Positions 1 to 11,649 of a stretch of 33,496 bases of DNA are shown here, piece by piece; the first letter of the stretch is position 1; the number at the start of each line of letters is the position of its first letter. Where the stretch lies: the NCBI GenBank assembly GCA_022578965.1, contig MU400839.1, forward strand, positions 1 to 33,496, given 5' to 3'. The position numbers and the translations under genes were made by a program. The notes beneath the pieces were generated by a model, which was not told the DNA's origin, did not search any database, and was given only the letters and a program-made list of their open reading frames with translations. The DNA comes from Xylaria sp. FL1777. Lineage: Eukaryota; Ascomycota; Sordariomycetes; Xylariales; Xylariaceae.

Positions 1-50
1 AATTTAAAGTATTTTTTATCTTTTTTTAATTTATTTTAAAATAAAAATAA

Positions 51-53
<3 letters not shown>

Positions 54-100
<47 letters not shown>
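54..100. repeat. Poly(T) tract of 47 bases
   Basis: An uninterrupted T run. The equivalent places in G1 (about 6820-6835) and Z (about 17217-17229, as A on the + strand) carry only short, interrupted runs, so this copy has expanded or is an assembly or sequencing artefact. Confidence 0.9.
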
Positions 101-106
<6 letters not shown>

Positions 107-123
107 TAACAGTATTTAAAAAC

Positions 124-133
124 TATATTATTA
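124..133. repeat. Left target-site duplication of LINE X
   Basis: TATATTATTA here is repeated exactly at 5285-5294. The uninterrupted version of the site is present once in G1, around 6859-6870, which shows that 134-5284 is an insertion. Confidence 0.75.
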
Positions 134-1680
134 AAGGACCTTTTTTGAATTCTTTACACTCAACCATAACTTTGTGAGTTCAAGCTTAATTATTAAATAA
201 TTAAGATTGCTAAAATTAGCGTAGCAACTTTTACTTACTAAATAAGTTGCACTTTATTTACAGAGTGCAAATATAACAAAAAACGGAAAAATAGTATTAA
301 ACGACCTATTTATTAAAAATGCAATTAATGCGCTATTAAAACTTATTAGTAATATAACTATAATGTAATAGCGTTTTAACAGAAAATATAAAGCTAATAA
401 ACTTTTTAGTGTATAAAAAATAGTTAACAAAATTATAAAACTAATATTATAGCTGCTAACGGAAAGAAAAGTAGCAAAAAAAATCTTTTTTTAAAAAAAC
501 GCAAAAAAAGCATAAATAGTACACATATTAAAAAAAGCCTAAAAAAGCTAGCAAAGCATAAAGCTTAACAACAAAAATAACTTTAATATATTTATAACTT
601 GTTATAACTTAAATACTGCTATAAAAGCTAACTAAAAAAGCATTAAAAATACTATTTAAAAGCTTTTTTAATAAACTTTATTAAACGTAAATATGCTAAA
701 ATTTTAAGCATAAGTTATAGCTTTATAGCTAGCTTGCAATAATAAAGTAATGCTATTTAAGCAAAACAAAAAAATACTAATTAAAATTAAAAAATAAGCT
801 AATAATTTTAAAAATAAAACACTAGTTAATATTATTAAAGCAATAAATATAGCGCTTATAAATAGTAATATAATTGCTGCTAAAAAGCTATATAATAAAA
901 ACATAATAATTACTTTTAAAGAAGTAATATTTTAAAAAGCTAAAAAAAAGAAATAAATTATAAAAGCTTTTAAAAAAAAAGTAAAAGTATAACAAAAAAA
1001 AGCAGCACTAATAATAAAAAGCGTTTTAGTAAAACAAATTAAAGCAATATACTTAAACAAAGATTTATTATAGCTACTATATAGCAAATACTTTAAAGTT
1101 ATAAAGTGCAAAAAAATGCTGTTTAAAAACATAAAAGCTAAATTTATATTAATATTATTATATATAAGTAGCATTATAATAGCTAAAATAATATGCAAAA
1201 ATAACTTTTTATAAAAAGCTTAGCTATTTAACTGCAAACTTTTTGCTATAAAGCTTAAAGTTATATAATGCTTTAATTACTATAAATATAGTTATATAGC
1301 TAAATATTGCTGCAAAAACTTAAAGTATAGCTATTATTTAGCTTTAAAGCACTAAAAAAGTAAAAAAAGCTGCTTAATAAAAACACAAAAAGCAAAGCAA
1401 AAATATATAAACTGCAGAAAAGCATATATAGCATAAAATAAAGCTTGCTAAAAAAAGGTTAAACAAAAAACAAAGCAAAAGCAGTATATATATTACAACT
1501 TAAAAGCTTTTAAAGTGCTAAAAAAACAGGAATAATAAGCAAAAAAGTAAATAAAAGTAGTTTAAAAATATTAATAGTATTAATATTTATAAAACTAAAT
1601 AAAAAAGAATTATTAGCAAAAAAACAGTAAACTAGCAATATAAACAAAAACTTATTTTTATTAACTTAATAATATATAAT
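134..1680 (+). other. LINE X 5' region and presumed first ORF
   Basis: This is upstream of the endonuclease relic. In fungal LINEs it would hold the 5' UTR and an ORF1 for a nucleic-acid-binding Gag-like protein. I could not recognise a domain or a zinc knuckle here: every frame is full of stops. The assignment rests on position alone. 134-260 is the least mutated part (GGACC, GAATTC and CTCAACC survive). Confidence 0.45.
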
Positions 1681-4600
1681 ATTGCTTTTTAAAACATTAT
1701 AAGATTTAAAAGCAATATAGCATATATATTATAAAACAACAGCTTTAATTATATAGCAGTTTAAAAGCTAATAATTAATAAACATAATAATATATATTGC
1801 TTTAATAATAATAGTTATTAAGTTGTTTAGTTAAAAAATAAAGCTACGCTATATATAAATAAAAAAATTACAATAAAAACGCTAGCAAAAAATACTAGTA
1901 AAAACTAAGCAAAAGTTATAATAAGCAGCAATAATTTAGCAGTATTTTTATAGTTAATATATTTGCTAAATTAAAAAAAAAACAGTTTAGCATAATTTAA
2001 TTTAAAAAATATATAAAGCAAGCAAACTAAAAAAACACTATATATTTATAAGCAACTTTAACTTTTATTATTTATTATAGAACTTAAAAAGCAAAAAAAG
2101 CTAAAAAGTAAATAAACTGCTTAAGTTTATTATATAATAAGATTTTATGCTAGCTATTTTTTAAAAAAAAGTAATTAAAACAAGGTATAAATAAAAAAGC
2201 TTAACAATAAACTTAGTATAAATATTTAATAATTTAGCTACTACTTATTAAAAAGACTTAAAGTAGCTAAGTTTTAATTATAAAGCATTAAAAGTTATAA
2301 TTAATTTAAAAGTAGCTTTGCAAAAATATTTAAAAAAAGCAAAAAAATAAAACTAGCTTAAATTAAACAAAAATAAAGCAGCTATAAAAATAAAAGCTAT
2401 TATTATAAAAATATATATGCTATATATACTTAGCAAGCTAAATAATGCTTTTAACTTTTTAATTTAGCAACTAATAAAAATAGCAAATAAAATAACGCTT
2501 AAAAAAACTATAAAAAAAAAATACTAAGTATTACTTTAGTAGTTTTTAAAAGTAATTAAAACAAAAAAAAAAGCAAAACAAGCATATTGCAAATTTTAAA
2601 GCAAAAGAACTAAAATAGCATAGCAAGCCTTTAAAAAAAAAAAAAAGGCTTTTAATAATAAAGTAAAAAAAGCATAAAAACATAGCTAAAAACAAGCATT
2701 TATAAAAGCATTTAAAAATTTTAAGTTATTATAAAACTTAGCTAAATAAACAAAGTTTGCTTATAAGCTAGCTTTAAAGGTTATTATAATTTTATTATTA
2801 AAACAAATAAAAAATAAGCTGCTTTTTGTTAATACTTTTAAAAAAAAAATAGCTTTACTAGCAAAACGCTTTTTTTTTGCATTACTAGCAAACTTATTTA
2901 ATATACTTAAAAAAAACTTAATTTATAATAGCTACTAAAAATTTATAATTAATGTTAATACAAAAAAAAAGAATATAATATTATTAATATAAAAGTTAGT
3001 GCTATAAAAAGTGCTAAAAAATAACCTGTTATTTAATAGCTTTTTTAAAGCTTATAAATTTGCTTTAGTAAAAAGAATAGCAATATTATATATTGCTAGC
3101 TTTTTACTAAAGTATTATTTAGTGCAATTTAGGCAAGCAAAAATAATAATTATATTTAAACCTAGAAAATTAAAAAAAACTAAAAAAACAGCTAAAAAGT
3201 AGCGCTTTATTACGTTTATTTATATAATAAAAAAAGTACTAAAAAAAAAGCTATATTACTATATAGCAAAAGTAGCTAAACAAAAAAGTCTTTTATTAAA
3301 CAACTAAATAAATAACAAACAAAATAAATTAATAAACATAATTATTAAATTAGTTTTAAAAATAGCAAAAAAAGCAATTAGCAAAAAAGGCATAGTATTT
3401 TTGTTATAATTAAACATCGCAAAAGCTTTTAATACTATTAACAAAAAGAAAATAATATATATTTTATAACAAAAAAGCTTTTTTTTTTAAATAATTATAT
3501 AAGTAAACTTTTTTATATTAAACTATATAGTGCGTTTTTGTTTTAATAAAGCAGTGTTTTAATTAATAGCGCTAAAAGCTAAAGTTCTTTAAAAATTTTT
3601 GCTTTTATTTTTTTTTTTTTTTTTATATATTTTAATATTTTATAATAACTTTGTTATATATTAAAAGCTAATAATAGTTAGCTTTACTAATAATATTAAC
3701 TTTATTATAGTAAACTTAAATATAAAGCAAAACTGCAAAGCTTTAAAAGCAACATAAAAAACATATAAAAGTTAAGCAAAATAATATAAAATAAAGTTTA
3801 TACTACAAAAAAGCAAATTAATGCACTTTTTTAGCAGTAAAATAGCACTTATATAAATAGTATATTTTTTTAATATAATAGTATACTTAAAGAATAACGC
3901 AAAGTTTTTAAAAGTATAGTTTAATAAAAACATAAAATAAAAAAAACATTTAGCAAAGCTTAAAAAAAAACTAAGCATTTAGTTATACGTAGTAACTAAG
4001 CTATAAAACTTTATATAAAGCAATAATATAGCAAAAGTAAAGCAAATATATGTTATAATAATATAAAACACTTTAGCTTATAATATAATAACTTAGCATA
4101 AAAATTTTAAAAAAAACAAAGCAAAAAGTATTGTTAATTTACTAGTAATAACTTAAAACAAATGCTTTAAATATGTAATTAAAGCTTTTAAAGCAATTAA
4201 AACAAAGCACTTAAAAACTAAAATAGGAATTTTTTTTATTAATTTATATTTTAGTAATAAAGCAGCAGCTTATAAGTATTATATAAAAAGCTTAGCAACT
4301 AAAAAATTAATTTAAAAAGCAACAAAAAAAATTAAAACTTTTATTTAAAATATAAAAGCTTAAAAAATTAAAAACTAAACAAAAAGCAAGCTTATAAGCA
4401 ATAGTAAAAGCATAGCTAAAAAAAATTTAATGCTAGCTTTAGATTTTTAGCAAAAAAAATAATTAAAAAAAAAAAAACTTAAAATTATACTAAAAAAAAA
4501 ATAAATAAGCAAATAAAGCTAAAATAAAATAAATAATAGCTACTTAATAATAGCTAAACAAAAGCTTAGCAAAAATAAAGCTTTTAAAAAGTATAGCAAA

Positions 4601-4700
4601 TTATTAAAGCATAAAGCAGCTATAATAATATAAATGCGCACTAAAAAAATAAAGCTAAAGGCATTTTTGCATAAAAAGAAAGTTTTAGGCTTTTTTATGC
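1681..4700 (+). pseudogene. LINE pol relic: endonuclease, reverse transcriptase, RNase H
   Basis: The relic of LINE ORF2, which nicks the target and copies the element's RNA into it. Endonuclease: a degraded QEP at 1762-1770 (now stop-K-L), S-N-F-N for GDFN at 2051-2062, T-I-N-L-V for the IDLV motif at 2204-2218, and F-N-Y for SDH at 2273-2281. Reverse transcriptase: L-N-I-A-K-A-F-N-T-I-N at 3410-3442 (family pattern LDIxxAFDxV), a GVPQGSPLSP-like stretch near 3578-3615, and F-T-N-N at 3683-3694 for the catalytic FxDD. RNase H: F-S-N-K for YSDG at 4250-4261. Everything from 2051 to 4261 is in one frame, with many stops but no frameshift; the first part of the endonuclease is one frame off, with a likely slip in the A run near 1972-1981. 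3011-3202 is the longest stop-free piece, the start of the RT domain. The ends are approximate. Confidence 0.85.
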
Positions 4701-5261
4701 CTTTTTGCAAATGTGCAAAAAAAAAAAAAACTTTTTAGCATGTAGTCTTATGTTATAATCTGCTAAAAAACAAAAAAAAACAGCTATAAAAAAGCTTTAT
4801 AGCTAAACTACTATAAACTAATAAAAACTTATAACTAGCTATAAAAAAGCTTAAAGCTATAAGTAATATTGCAAAGTAGCTATTTGCTACTAATAAAATA
4901 GCAATATATAATAAAGCAGTTAGAATAAAAAGAAATAAAAAAAGAAAAAAAAAAGCAGAAAATAAGAAAAAAACTAGCAAAAAAAGCAAAAGCGCTCTTT
5001 TAGAAGTTCTAAAGAACAAAAAAAAAGCTTTTGTACGCTTTTTAAAAAAGCAAAAAGTTTAAAAGCTTTAAAAAAAGTTCTTTTGCTTTTTAATTATTAC
5101 TTTTTGTTTAGTAAGCTAATTAATAAAAATTAGTTGTTATAAAGTAAAAAAACTTTAAAGTAGCAGCATAAATATTATTGCATAAAGTTTTTATTTAGCT
5201 TTTTGTACGGTTTTACTTATAGGTATACAAGTAAAAAAACTACGCTACAAAGCAGCATAAT
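4701..5261 (+). other. LINE X 3' region
   Basis: Follows the RNase H relic and leads to the TAA tail. It probably holds the end of ORF2 and the 3' UTR. No motif recognised. The A+G-rich run at 4920-4990 gives an open frame on the minus strand, which is a composition artefact. Confidence 0.4.
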
Positions 5262-5284
5262 AGGTTATTAATAATAATAATAAT
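5262..5284 (+). repeat. TAA-repeat tail of LINE X
   Basis: A short TAA/AAT microsatellite directly before the right target duplication. Such tails are typical 3' ends of many LINEs and fix the element's orientation as +. Confidence 0.75.
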
Positions 5285-5294
5285 TATATTATTA
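5285..5294. repeat. Right target-site duplication of LINE X
   Basis: An exact copy of the 10 bases at 124-133. G2 sequence continues directly after it. Confidence 0.75.
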
Positions 5295-5575
5295 ATTAAG
5301 TTAATTAGAACTTTTAATTTATTATAAAAATACCTAGTACGTATACATTTAAAATAACAAGATATATTATTTGTTATTTTATACGTTAATAACTAATTAA
5401 AGCAGCAAAAGTAAAATATAACTTTATAGCTAATAAAGTTAATAAAAGAAACAAAAACAAGTTTTTGCTTTGTTTTAAATAAGCAGTTAGTTTTTTTAAT
5501 GCGCTTTAATATTATAATATATAAAAAAAAAAGGAAAAAAAAATACTTATAGAAAATTGTTAAAACAACAATTCT

Positions 5576-5591
5576 AAAAAAAAAGAAATAA
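5576..5591 (+). other. Polypurine tract before LTR A
   Basis: An unbroken A/G run but for one T next to the LTR, directly abutting the LTR start. This is where second-strand priming would occur in an LTR retrotransposon, and it supports + orientation. The same tract is at 7147-7162 and, reversed, at 16887-16902. Confidence 0.6.
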
Positions 5592-6085
5592 TATTATAAA
5601 ATTAGTACTAAAGTAGCTTTTAAAGCAGCTTAATGCTTTTATATATACTTTGCATTTTTTTTTTTGCTAGCTAAAACTAAAGTTATATAATAACTTATTT
5701 AGCTTACTAAGCTTATAGTAATTTAAAGCTTACTAAGCTTACAGTAATTTAAAGCTTATTAAGCTTATAGTAATTTAGTGCTTATTAAACTTGCAATAAT
5801 TTAAAAAAAATTGCTACTTTTTTTACTTTTCCTTTGTTTATATAATTATGTATTTTTTATATTTAGTTATTTATTTAGTTCTAGTTTTTTAGCTATTAAT
5901 TTTTTATAACTGCTAAGCATTAATATATTTATTACTTTTAATCCTTTAAAACTTTTATTAATGTATAGTAATAAAAGTACTTTAAAAACCTCTTTAACGA
6001 ACTACTGTTAAAGATTTTATTGTTACCTATAAATTAAGACTTTAAAGGCAAACCTGTTATATTAGTATATAATAAGTCCGTTATA
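5592..6085 (+). mobile_element. LTR A, 3' LTR of gypsy copy G2
   Basis: 494 bp, the same length as LTR B, with the termini of the family (TGTTAC...GTTACA) decayed to TATTAT...GTTATA. It contains four 26-bp tandem units (5697-5800), where Z has five. A and B thus belong to one subfamily. After 6085 the sequence does not leave the element family but enters the internal region of another copy. Confidence 0.85.
5697..5800. repeat. Four 26-bp tandem units in LTR A
   Basis: Each unit contains a form of AAGCTTATAGTAAT. The missing fifth unit accounts exactly for the 26-bp length difference from the 520-bp LTRs of Z. Confidence 0.8.
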
Positions 6086-7162
6086 TTATTATAATAAAAA
6101 TAAAACGTAAACATTAATATTTTTTAAATTAAAACAAAACAACTAAGCAATAAATTAAAATTTAAAAAACTTAGCCTTTTTAAAATTAAAAAAGTTATTT
6201 TACTTATTAATTATAAACTATTATTACTAAAAAATATATAAATTTACTTTATTTTTTACATTTTTTTACTAAAATTAGCACTTATTAAAACATTTATTAA
6301 AACATAACTAAAAATAAAAACAAATTAAAACGTTTATAAAGTTAAAAATATACTAGATTTTTGTTAAAACAACAATAATTTAAAGTATTTTATTAAATAA
6401 AAAAAATATTTATATGTTAATAATACTTAAAAACTTAAAAAACATTTAAAAACTACTAAAGTAGTTATAAGTTAGTTTTATTGCTAATACTTTAACTGCT
6501 TAAAACTAAAAAAAAAAAGTTAACTTTAAAAGAAACGCTTAGAAAATTTTAATTAAACTTAAATAATCAGCTTATATTGCTTTAGCTTGCTTTTTTTATT
6601 ATTTTTGCTTTTTTATTAGCGTTTTTTGTTTTTTTTTAATATGTTTTATTTCGTTTAATTTATTTAAAAACTAAAGCTTTTGCTAAACTATTTTAATACT
6701 TTTTGCTTTTAAAAAACGTTTTTATATATAAAGCTAAGCTAATTTACTTAAAACAAAGTTAAAGTTATTTTAAGCTTGTTTTAATTTTTTTTGGACTAAA
6801 AATAACTGTTATTTTATTTGCTTTTTTTCTTTTTTAAAACAACAGTGCTTAAAAACTATATTATTAATTAAGTTAATTAGAACTTTTAATTTATTGCAGA
6901 AGTAACTAGCACGTACGCATTTAAAACAACAAAATATATTATTTGTTATTTTGCACGTTAATAATTAACTAAAGTAGCAAAAACAAAGCATAACTTTATA
7001 GCTAGTAAAATTAATAAAAAAAGCAAAAATAAGTTTTTGCTTTGTTTTAAATAAGCAGTTAGTTTTTTTAATATGTTTTAATATTATAATATATAAAAAA
7101 AAAAGAAAAAAAAATACTTATAAAAAATTGTTAAAATAACAATTTTAAAAAAAAAGAAATAA
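6086..7162 (+). mobile_element. Gypsy copy G1, 3' internal region
   Basis: 1077 bp that align with 16887-17965 of Z, reversed. The region corresponds to the end of the internal part, after integrase, and ends in a polypurine tract (7147-7162) at LTR B. It starts abruptly at LTR A, so either G2 inserted here into G1 or the two copies are joined as an LTR-internal-LTR array. No pol motif is expected or seen. About 6540-6780 contains, in antisense, a lysine-rich reading frame also present in Z (see findings). Confidence 0.8.
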
Positions 7163-7656
7163 TGTTATAAAGTTAGCATAAAAGTAGCTTTTAAAGCAGC
7201 TTAATGCTTTTATATATATTTTGCACTTTTTTTTTTGCTAGCTAAAGCTAAAGTTATATAATAACTTATTTAGCTTACTAAGCTTATAATAATTTAAAGC
7301 TTATTAAGCTTATAATAATTTAAGGCTTATTAAGCTTATAGTAATTTAATGCTTACTAAACTTGCAATAATCTAAAAAAAGTTATTACTTTTTTTATTTT
7401 TTTTTTATTTATATAATTATGTATTTTTTATACCTAGTTATTTATTTAGTTTTAATTCTTTAGCTATTAATTTTTTATAACTGCTAAGCACTAATATATT
7501 TATTACTTTTAATCCTTTAAGACTTTTATTAATGCATAGTAATAAAAGTACTCTAAAAACCTCCTTAACGGACTACTGTTAAAAATCCTATTATTACTTA
7601 TAAATTAAGACCCTAAATGTAAACCTGTTATATTAATGTATAATAAGTCCGTTACA
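7163..7656 (+). mobile_element. LTR B, 3' LTR of gypsy copy G1
   Basis: 494 bp, from TGTTAT to GTTACA. The four 26-bp units are at 7268-7371. The last 100 bases keep more G and C than the middle. It ends in the left LTR of copia element Y: the next base, 7657, corresponds to 14711 in Y's right LTR. The expected 5-bp target duplication would be CATAA (7657-7661), but its partner is outside the window. Confidence 0.88.
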
Positions 7657-7742
7657 CATAAACAGCTTATAATATAAAAATTATTATACTTTGTTTTAGC
7701 ATATATATATTAAACGTATAATTATATAAAGCTTATTTAATA
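7657..7742 (+). repeat. Remnant of the 5' LTR of Y (3' end only)
   Basis: Matches 14711-14796 over 86 bp. It is more strongly AT-shifted than its partner: for example the TACGATCGTA of the right copy is TATAATTATA here. Confidence 0.85.
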
Positions 7743-10700
7743 TTAATTAGTAGTTATATTTGCATTTTTAATTTACTTGCAATAAACTATAGATTAGCTA
7801 AAGTAATAACAAAGTTATATAATATATTTTTATTTTAATTTATTAAAAAAAGATTTGTTTTTTATATTACGCTTGTTTTTTTTTTAATATATAAATATAT
7901 TATTTAGTTTATTTTTTTTAATTAGCTAAAATAAGCACATATAAAAAAAAAAAAAAGAAAATCTAATTTATTTACGTATAAAAACTAAACTTTTAATTTG
8001 TTTATTAGTATTAAAAACAAAATAAAAAAAATAGCAAATAACTTTGCTACTTTTTTAATTATATTGTTATATAAACACTAAGCAATATATTAATTATATT
8101 GCTATATAAAAGTAAAACAACAATTTATATAACTTAAATATAAAATTAAATATATTATATAATTTAGCTAAATTTACTATGTTTTAAAAAAACGAACAAT
8201 TATTTATAATGTTTTTAAAATTAAAGCTAATTATTTTTACATATAAAAATTTAGCTAAAAACGTTTTAATAAGCGCACAACAAATAAATGCTTAAATTAA
8301 TTTTAAAATATAAAGCTAAAAGATTAATTTTAGCTATATAACTAAAATTAAGCTAAATATTAAGCTAGCATTTTATTATGCTAACTATTTATATTTTTGT
8401 GGATTATTAAACTACTTTTAAAAAAGGTTTGCTAAAATTTTCGGAAAATGAACGAAAAATTATTTCTAAAAAATTTATTAAGGCGTATAAAGCGCTTTGC
8501 TTAAAAACCTTAAGTCAAAAAAAATTTATTTAACGTTAAAAATAACTATAATTTAAAAGCTTATAAAAATAACTTATAAAAACTTTACAATTAAAAAATT
8601 AAAAAAACTATTAAATACTTATTATATAATAATTATTTAACTATTAGCAATATTTTTAATACTAAGCTAATAGTTAAATACTTTTTTATATAATAGTTAA
8701 AATTTTTTAAACTATTTATATATTAAATTATTTTTTAAAGACTTAAGTTTTAACGTATAATTTTAAACGTAATAATATAAATATTAATTATAATTAATTT
8801 AGCTAAGTATTAAACATTAGAATTTTTTTAAGCTATTTAATCTTTATATAATAAAAGCAAGCTATAAACTGATTTTTTAACTAGTATATAAATATTTTGT
8901 TTAGTATTATTTATTATAAACGCTAAAGCAAAAAATATATGTTTATATAATATTAGATTTAGCTATTAAAAGTATGTTTTTAAACTTACTTTTAATAAAA
9001 TTTATATAAAACAGATTTATATTTTTTAATAAATATATTGCTTTTTAAAAAAGCTAAAACTTAAGCTAAAACTATATAAGCAAGCTATATAACTTATTAT
9101 ATAATAAAGCTTGTTTATTTATTGCTGCTTACTAATATATTAAAATTATAAAAAACTAATATTATGCTATATTTTTATATATTTTAAAAAGTTATATAAA
9201 AAACTTTTTTATTAATTATATTAGTTTAAACAAAACTTAAAATAAAATATACTATATAATAAATATTTACTTTAATACTAATATAAATTATAGCTAATAT
9301 TAAGCTAATTAAACAATAGTTTTTTTTATATAAATAAAAAAAAAAAACTTAAACTTAGCTTTATATAAAATATTTAAATTAATGTTTAATAAACTTAAAA
9401 AAGTATAATAAATGTTTAGCGTTAATTACTAAAGCAAAATTTAACTAAGTATAAATGTTATATAAGCATATTAAAATATACTAAAATTAATTATAGCGTT
9501 AACTTTTTAAAAACTTATATATAAAAAATTTTTTGCTAATTTATAAACATGCTTATATATAACGTTAAACAGTATAGCAAAAACTTTTATATAAAAAAAT
9601 AATAAGTTATATTTTATAAACTAAAAATATAACTATAGCTATATAAAAAACTAATAACTTAAATTTATATTAAAGTTATTAAATTAACTAACTAAATAGC
9701 TAAGCTATTTTTAAAGCTATAACTAAAAAAACTAAAACTTTTGTATAAACAAAAAATGCTTTGTTTACTAAAAAAAAAGCTACTAGTTAATACGTTATAT
9801 TTTTTAAAAAAAGGCTTATGCAAAAAATGTATTTTTTAATTCGTACAAAATAATTTATAGTTAAGAATTTACTTTAAAAGAATTCTTTTTATATGTAGCA
9901 AAATGCAAAAAATATTTAAAGTTAAATAACAATACTAAAAATATTAATAAGAAATTTAATAATTAAACTACTTAGTATTTAATAAATAGCATATTTTTTT
10001 ATTATATAACAAAAAAAACTATTTAGAACTATAAAATAATAATATTATATAATTAGTTTATATTAAGCAATTATTATTGTATGGATTACTAAAGTAAACT
10101 TTAAAATATTAGCGCTTTTAATTATTTAATAGTAAAAAAAGCTTAATTAAAAGCATACTTTTAAATATATTTTCGTATAAAAGTTAGTTAAACTTTAAGT
10201 AGTACTTATATTTGTTTTAATAGAAATAATATTATAAGTGCTATAAGTACTATACAAATAAAAAACGCTTTTAGTATAACTATATATTATATTTTAAATA
10301 TTTTTATTTTTTTTTCATTTTTATTAAAGAATGTTAACTGTTTAAAAGCATATTTTAATAATATAAAGAATGTTATTATATAACAAAACAAAAAGATTAT
10401 TTTTGTTGTATAAAAATAAAAATACTTGTTTTTTAATACTAGCTTATATAAAGCAAGTTTATATTTTATAAAAACAAAACTTTAAAAGCTTTATAAACGC
10501 TTTAAATATTTTTATATAAAAAAACTATATAATATGCTTAGTTATGCAAGCTATAATATTAATTGCTTTGCTTTAAAAAAAATCTAAAAGTTTTGCTATT
10601 ATTGCTAGTTATATAATTAAGCACTTTATTGTTTTAAATTTATAATTAAAAATAACTATAACTTTAATTATAAAGTTATAATTAATGCTATATAAATAAA

Positions 10701-11640
10701 CAATAAGTAGGTTTTATATATAATTAATATAGCTATATTATTTTAAGCAGCTATATTTTTAAAATTTATATTTGTATAAAACGCTTAAAAAACCTTGTAT
10801 AAATGTTAAATTAATATATATTAAGAACTTTTAAACTATGTTATATATAACTTTAGCATAAATTTTTTGTTTAAAGAATTTTAGAACTAAGTTAAAATTA
10901 TAAGTATAAAGTGCTAAAAAATGCTTATTAAAGCTTATTAAGCTATTAGCAAAATAAAAAAAGCATATAAACCTTTTTGTTATATATATAACATATTAAA
11001 GGCTAAACTAGGTTATTATATAAAAAATGAGTTAATTTTACAAATAGCAATTAAAGCTTTAAATAATACTATAAAGCTTAATAGCTTAGTTTTAACGCTT
11101 TTTATATTTAAAGCATATTTAAAGGTTAATTAAGACTTTTTTTTTTTGCTAAATATTGTACAAAAAGCTAAAGCAGTTAAAAAAGCTATAAAAATGCTTT
11201 ATAAAAAACAAACAAAAGTTAAAATTAACTATGCGATTTATAAACGTAATAAGCTAGCTTTATATAAAGTATTATTTTTACTTTTATGCAATAAAATCTT
11301 TATATAACGTAAAAAGCAAAGCTAAAAAAAACCGTATAAAATATAGTTAATTAAAGAACTTAATATAATTATTAATTTTATAAATAGCTTAATTTGCTTT
11401 AAATAAATATAAATTAAGCTATATTATTATATAACTAAACATATTTTAGCAAATAGTAAAAAAAAAAACATAATTATTATAAAACTAGCTATAAAACTAG
11501 CTATATAAAAAAAACGCAAAAAACTTAAAAAAGCTAAAAACTTTTTTATAACGTTTATATGAAATATTAGCAATTTGTTTTTAACTTTAAAAAAAAAATA
11601 AAACTATGCTTTAGTAGTAAAGTTATATAAAAATAGTATT
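7743..11640 (+). other. Copia Y internal region upstream of RT
   Basis: By family layout this should hold gag, protease and integrase. I could not place any of their motifs with confidence. Some less mutated spots exist, such as 8396-8520 (TTTTCGGAAAATGAACG) and 9815-9900, which may mark former gag or zinc-finger coding sequence, but this is only a guess. Confidence 0.4.
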
Positions 11641-11649
11641 ATTAATACT

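Larger units (their letters stand above)
1..133 (+). mobile_element. Fragment of Ty3/gypsy copy G2, 3' internal region
   Basis: This stretch aligns with about 6757-6870 and, reversed, with about 17180-17290, both of which lie just inside the 3' LTR of gypsy copies. It is the part of G2 left of the LINE insertion; the sequence resumes at 5285. The match includes the run around 106-133, which reads like 6842-6870. The rest of G2, including its 5' LTR and coding region, must lie left of the window. Orientation is taken from the related element Z, whose pol motifs fix the direction. Confidence 0.75.
134..5284 (+). mobile_element. Non-LTR retrotransposon (LINE), Tad-like, decayed
   Basis: About 5.15 kb inserted into gypsy copy G2, bounded by a 10-bp target duplication and ending in a TAA-repeat tail, as LINEs do. 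The + strand carries ordered relics of an APE-type endonuclease, a reverse transcriptase and an RNase H, the layout of fungal Tad1-clade and related I-like LINEs. The + strand is A-rich. The first 130 bases keep more G and C than the interior. The length is near that of a full fungal LINE, so the copy may be nearly complete, with a first ORF expected at about 300-1650. The open frames on the minus strand here are shadows. It is the youngest insertion on the left side, since it interrupts G2. Clade assignment is by motif similarity only. Confidence 0.85.
5285..5591 (+). mobile_element. Gypsy copy G2, last part of internal region
   Basis: Aligns base for base with 6860-7162 (G1) and, reversed, with about 16887-17185 (Z). 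It continues the sequence that stops at 133 and runs into LTR A. It ends in a purine tract (5576-5591). Confidence 0.85.

Noticed and set aside
138..200. A possible tRNA or tRNA-derived promoter (TTTGTGAGTTCAAGC resembles a T-loop)
   Set aside because: No acceptor or D-arm pairing could be found, and the sequence lies at the 5' end of the LINE, where reduced mutation explains the higher G+C.
704..1198. Two minus-strand open frames of 66 and 88 codons
   Set aside because: Antisense to the LINE and made almost only of Leu, Ile, Phe, Tyr and Ala; such frames arise from A-rich + strand sequence. The frames at 3772-3978 and 4753-5019 are rejected for the same reason.
6086..7162. A complete small non-autonomous LTR element between LTRs A and B
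   Set aside because: The internal part begins in the middle of the family's 3' region with no primer-binding site next to LTR A, and LTR A is itself preceded by a polypurine tract, so both are 3' LTRs.
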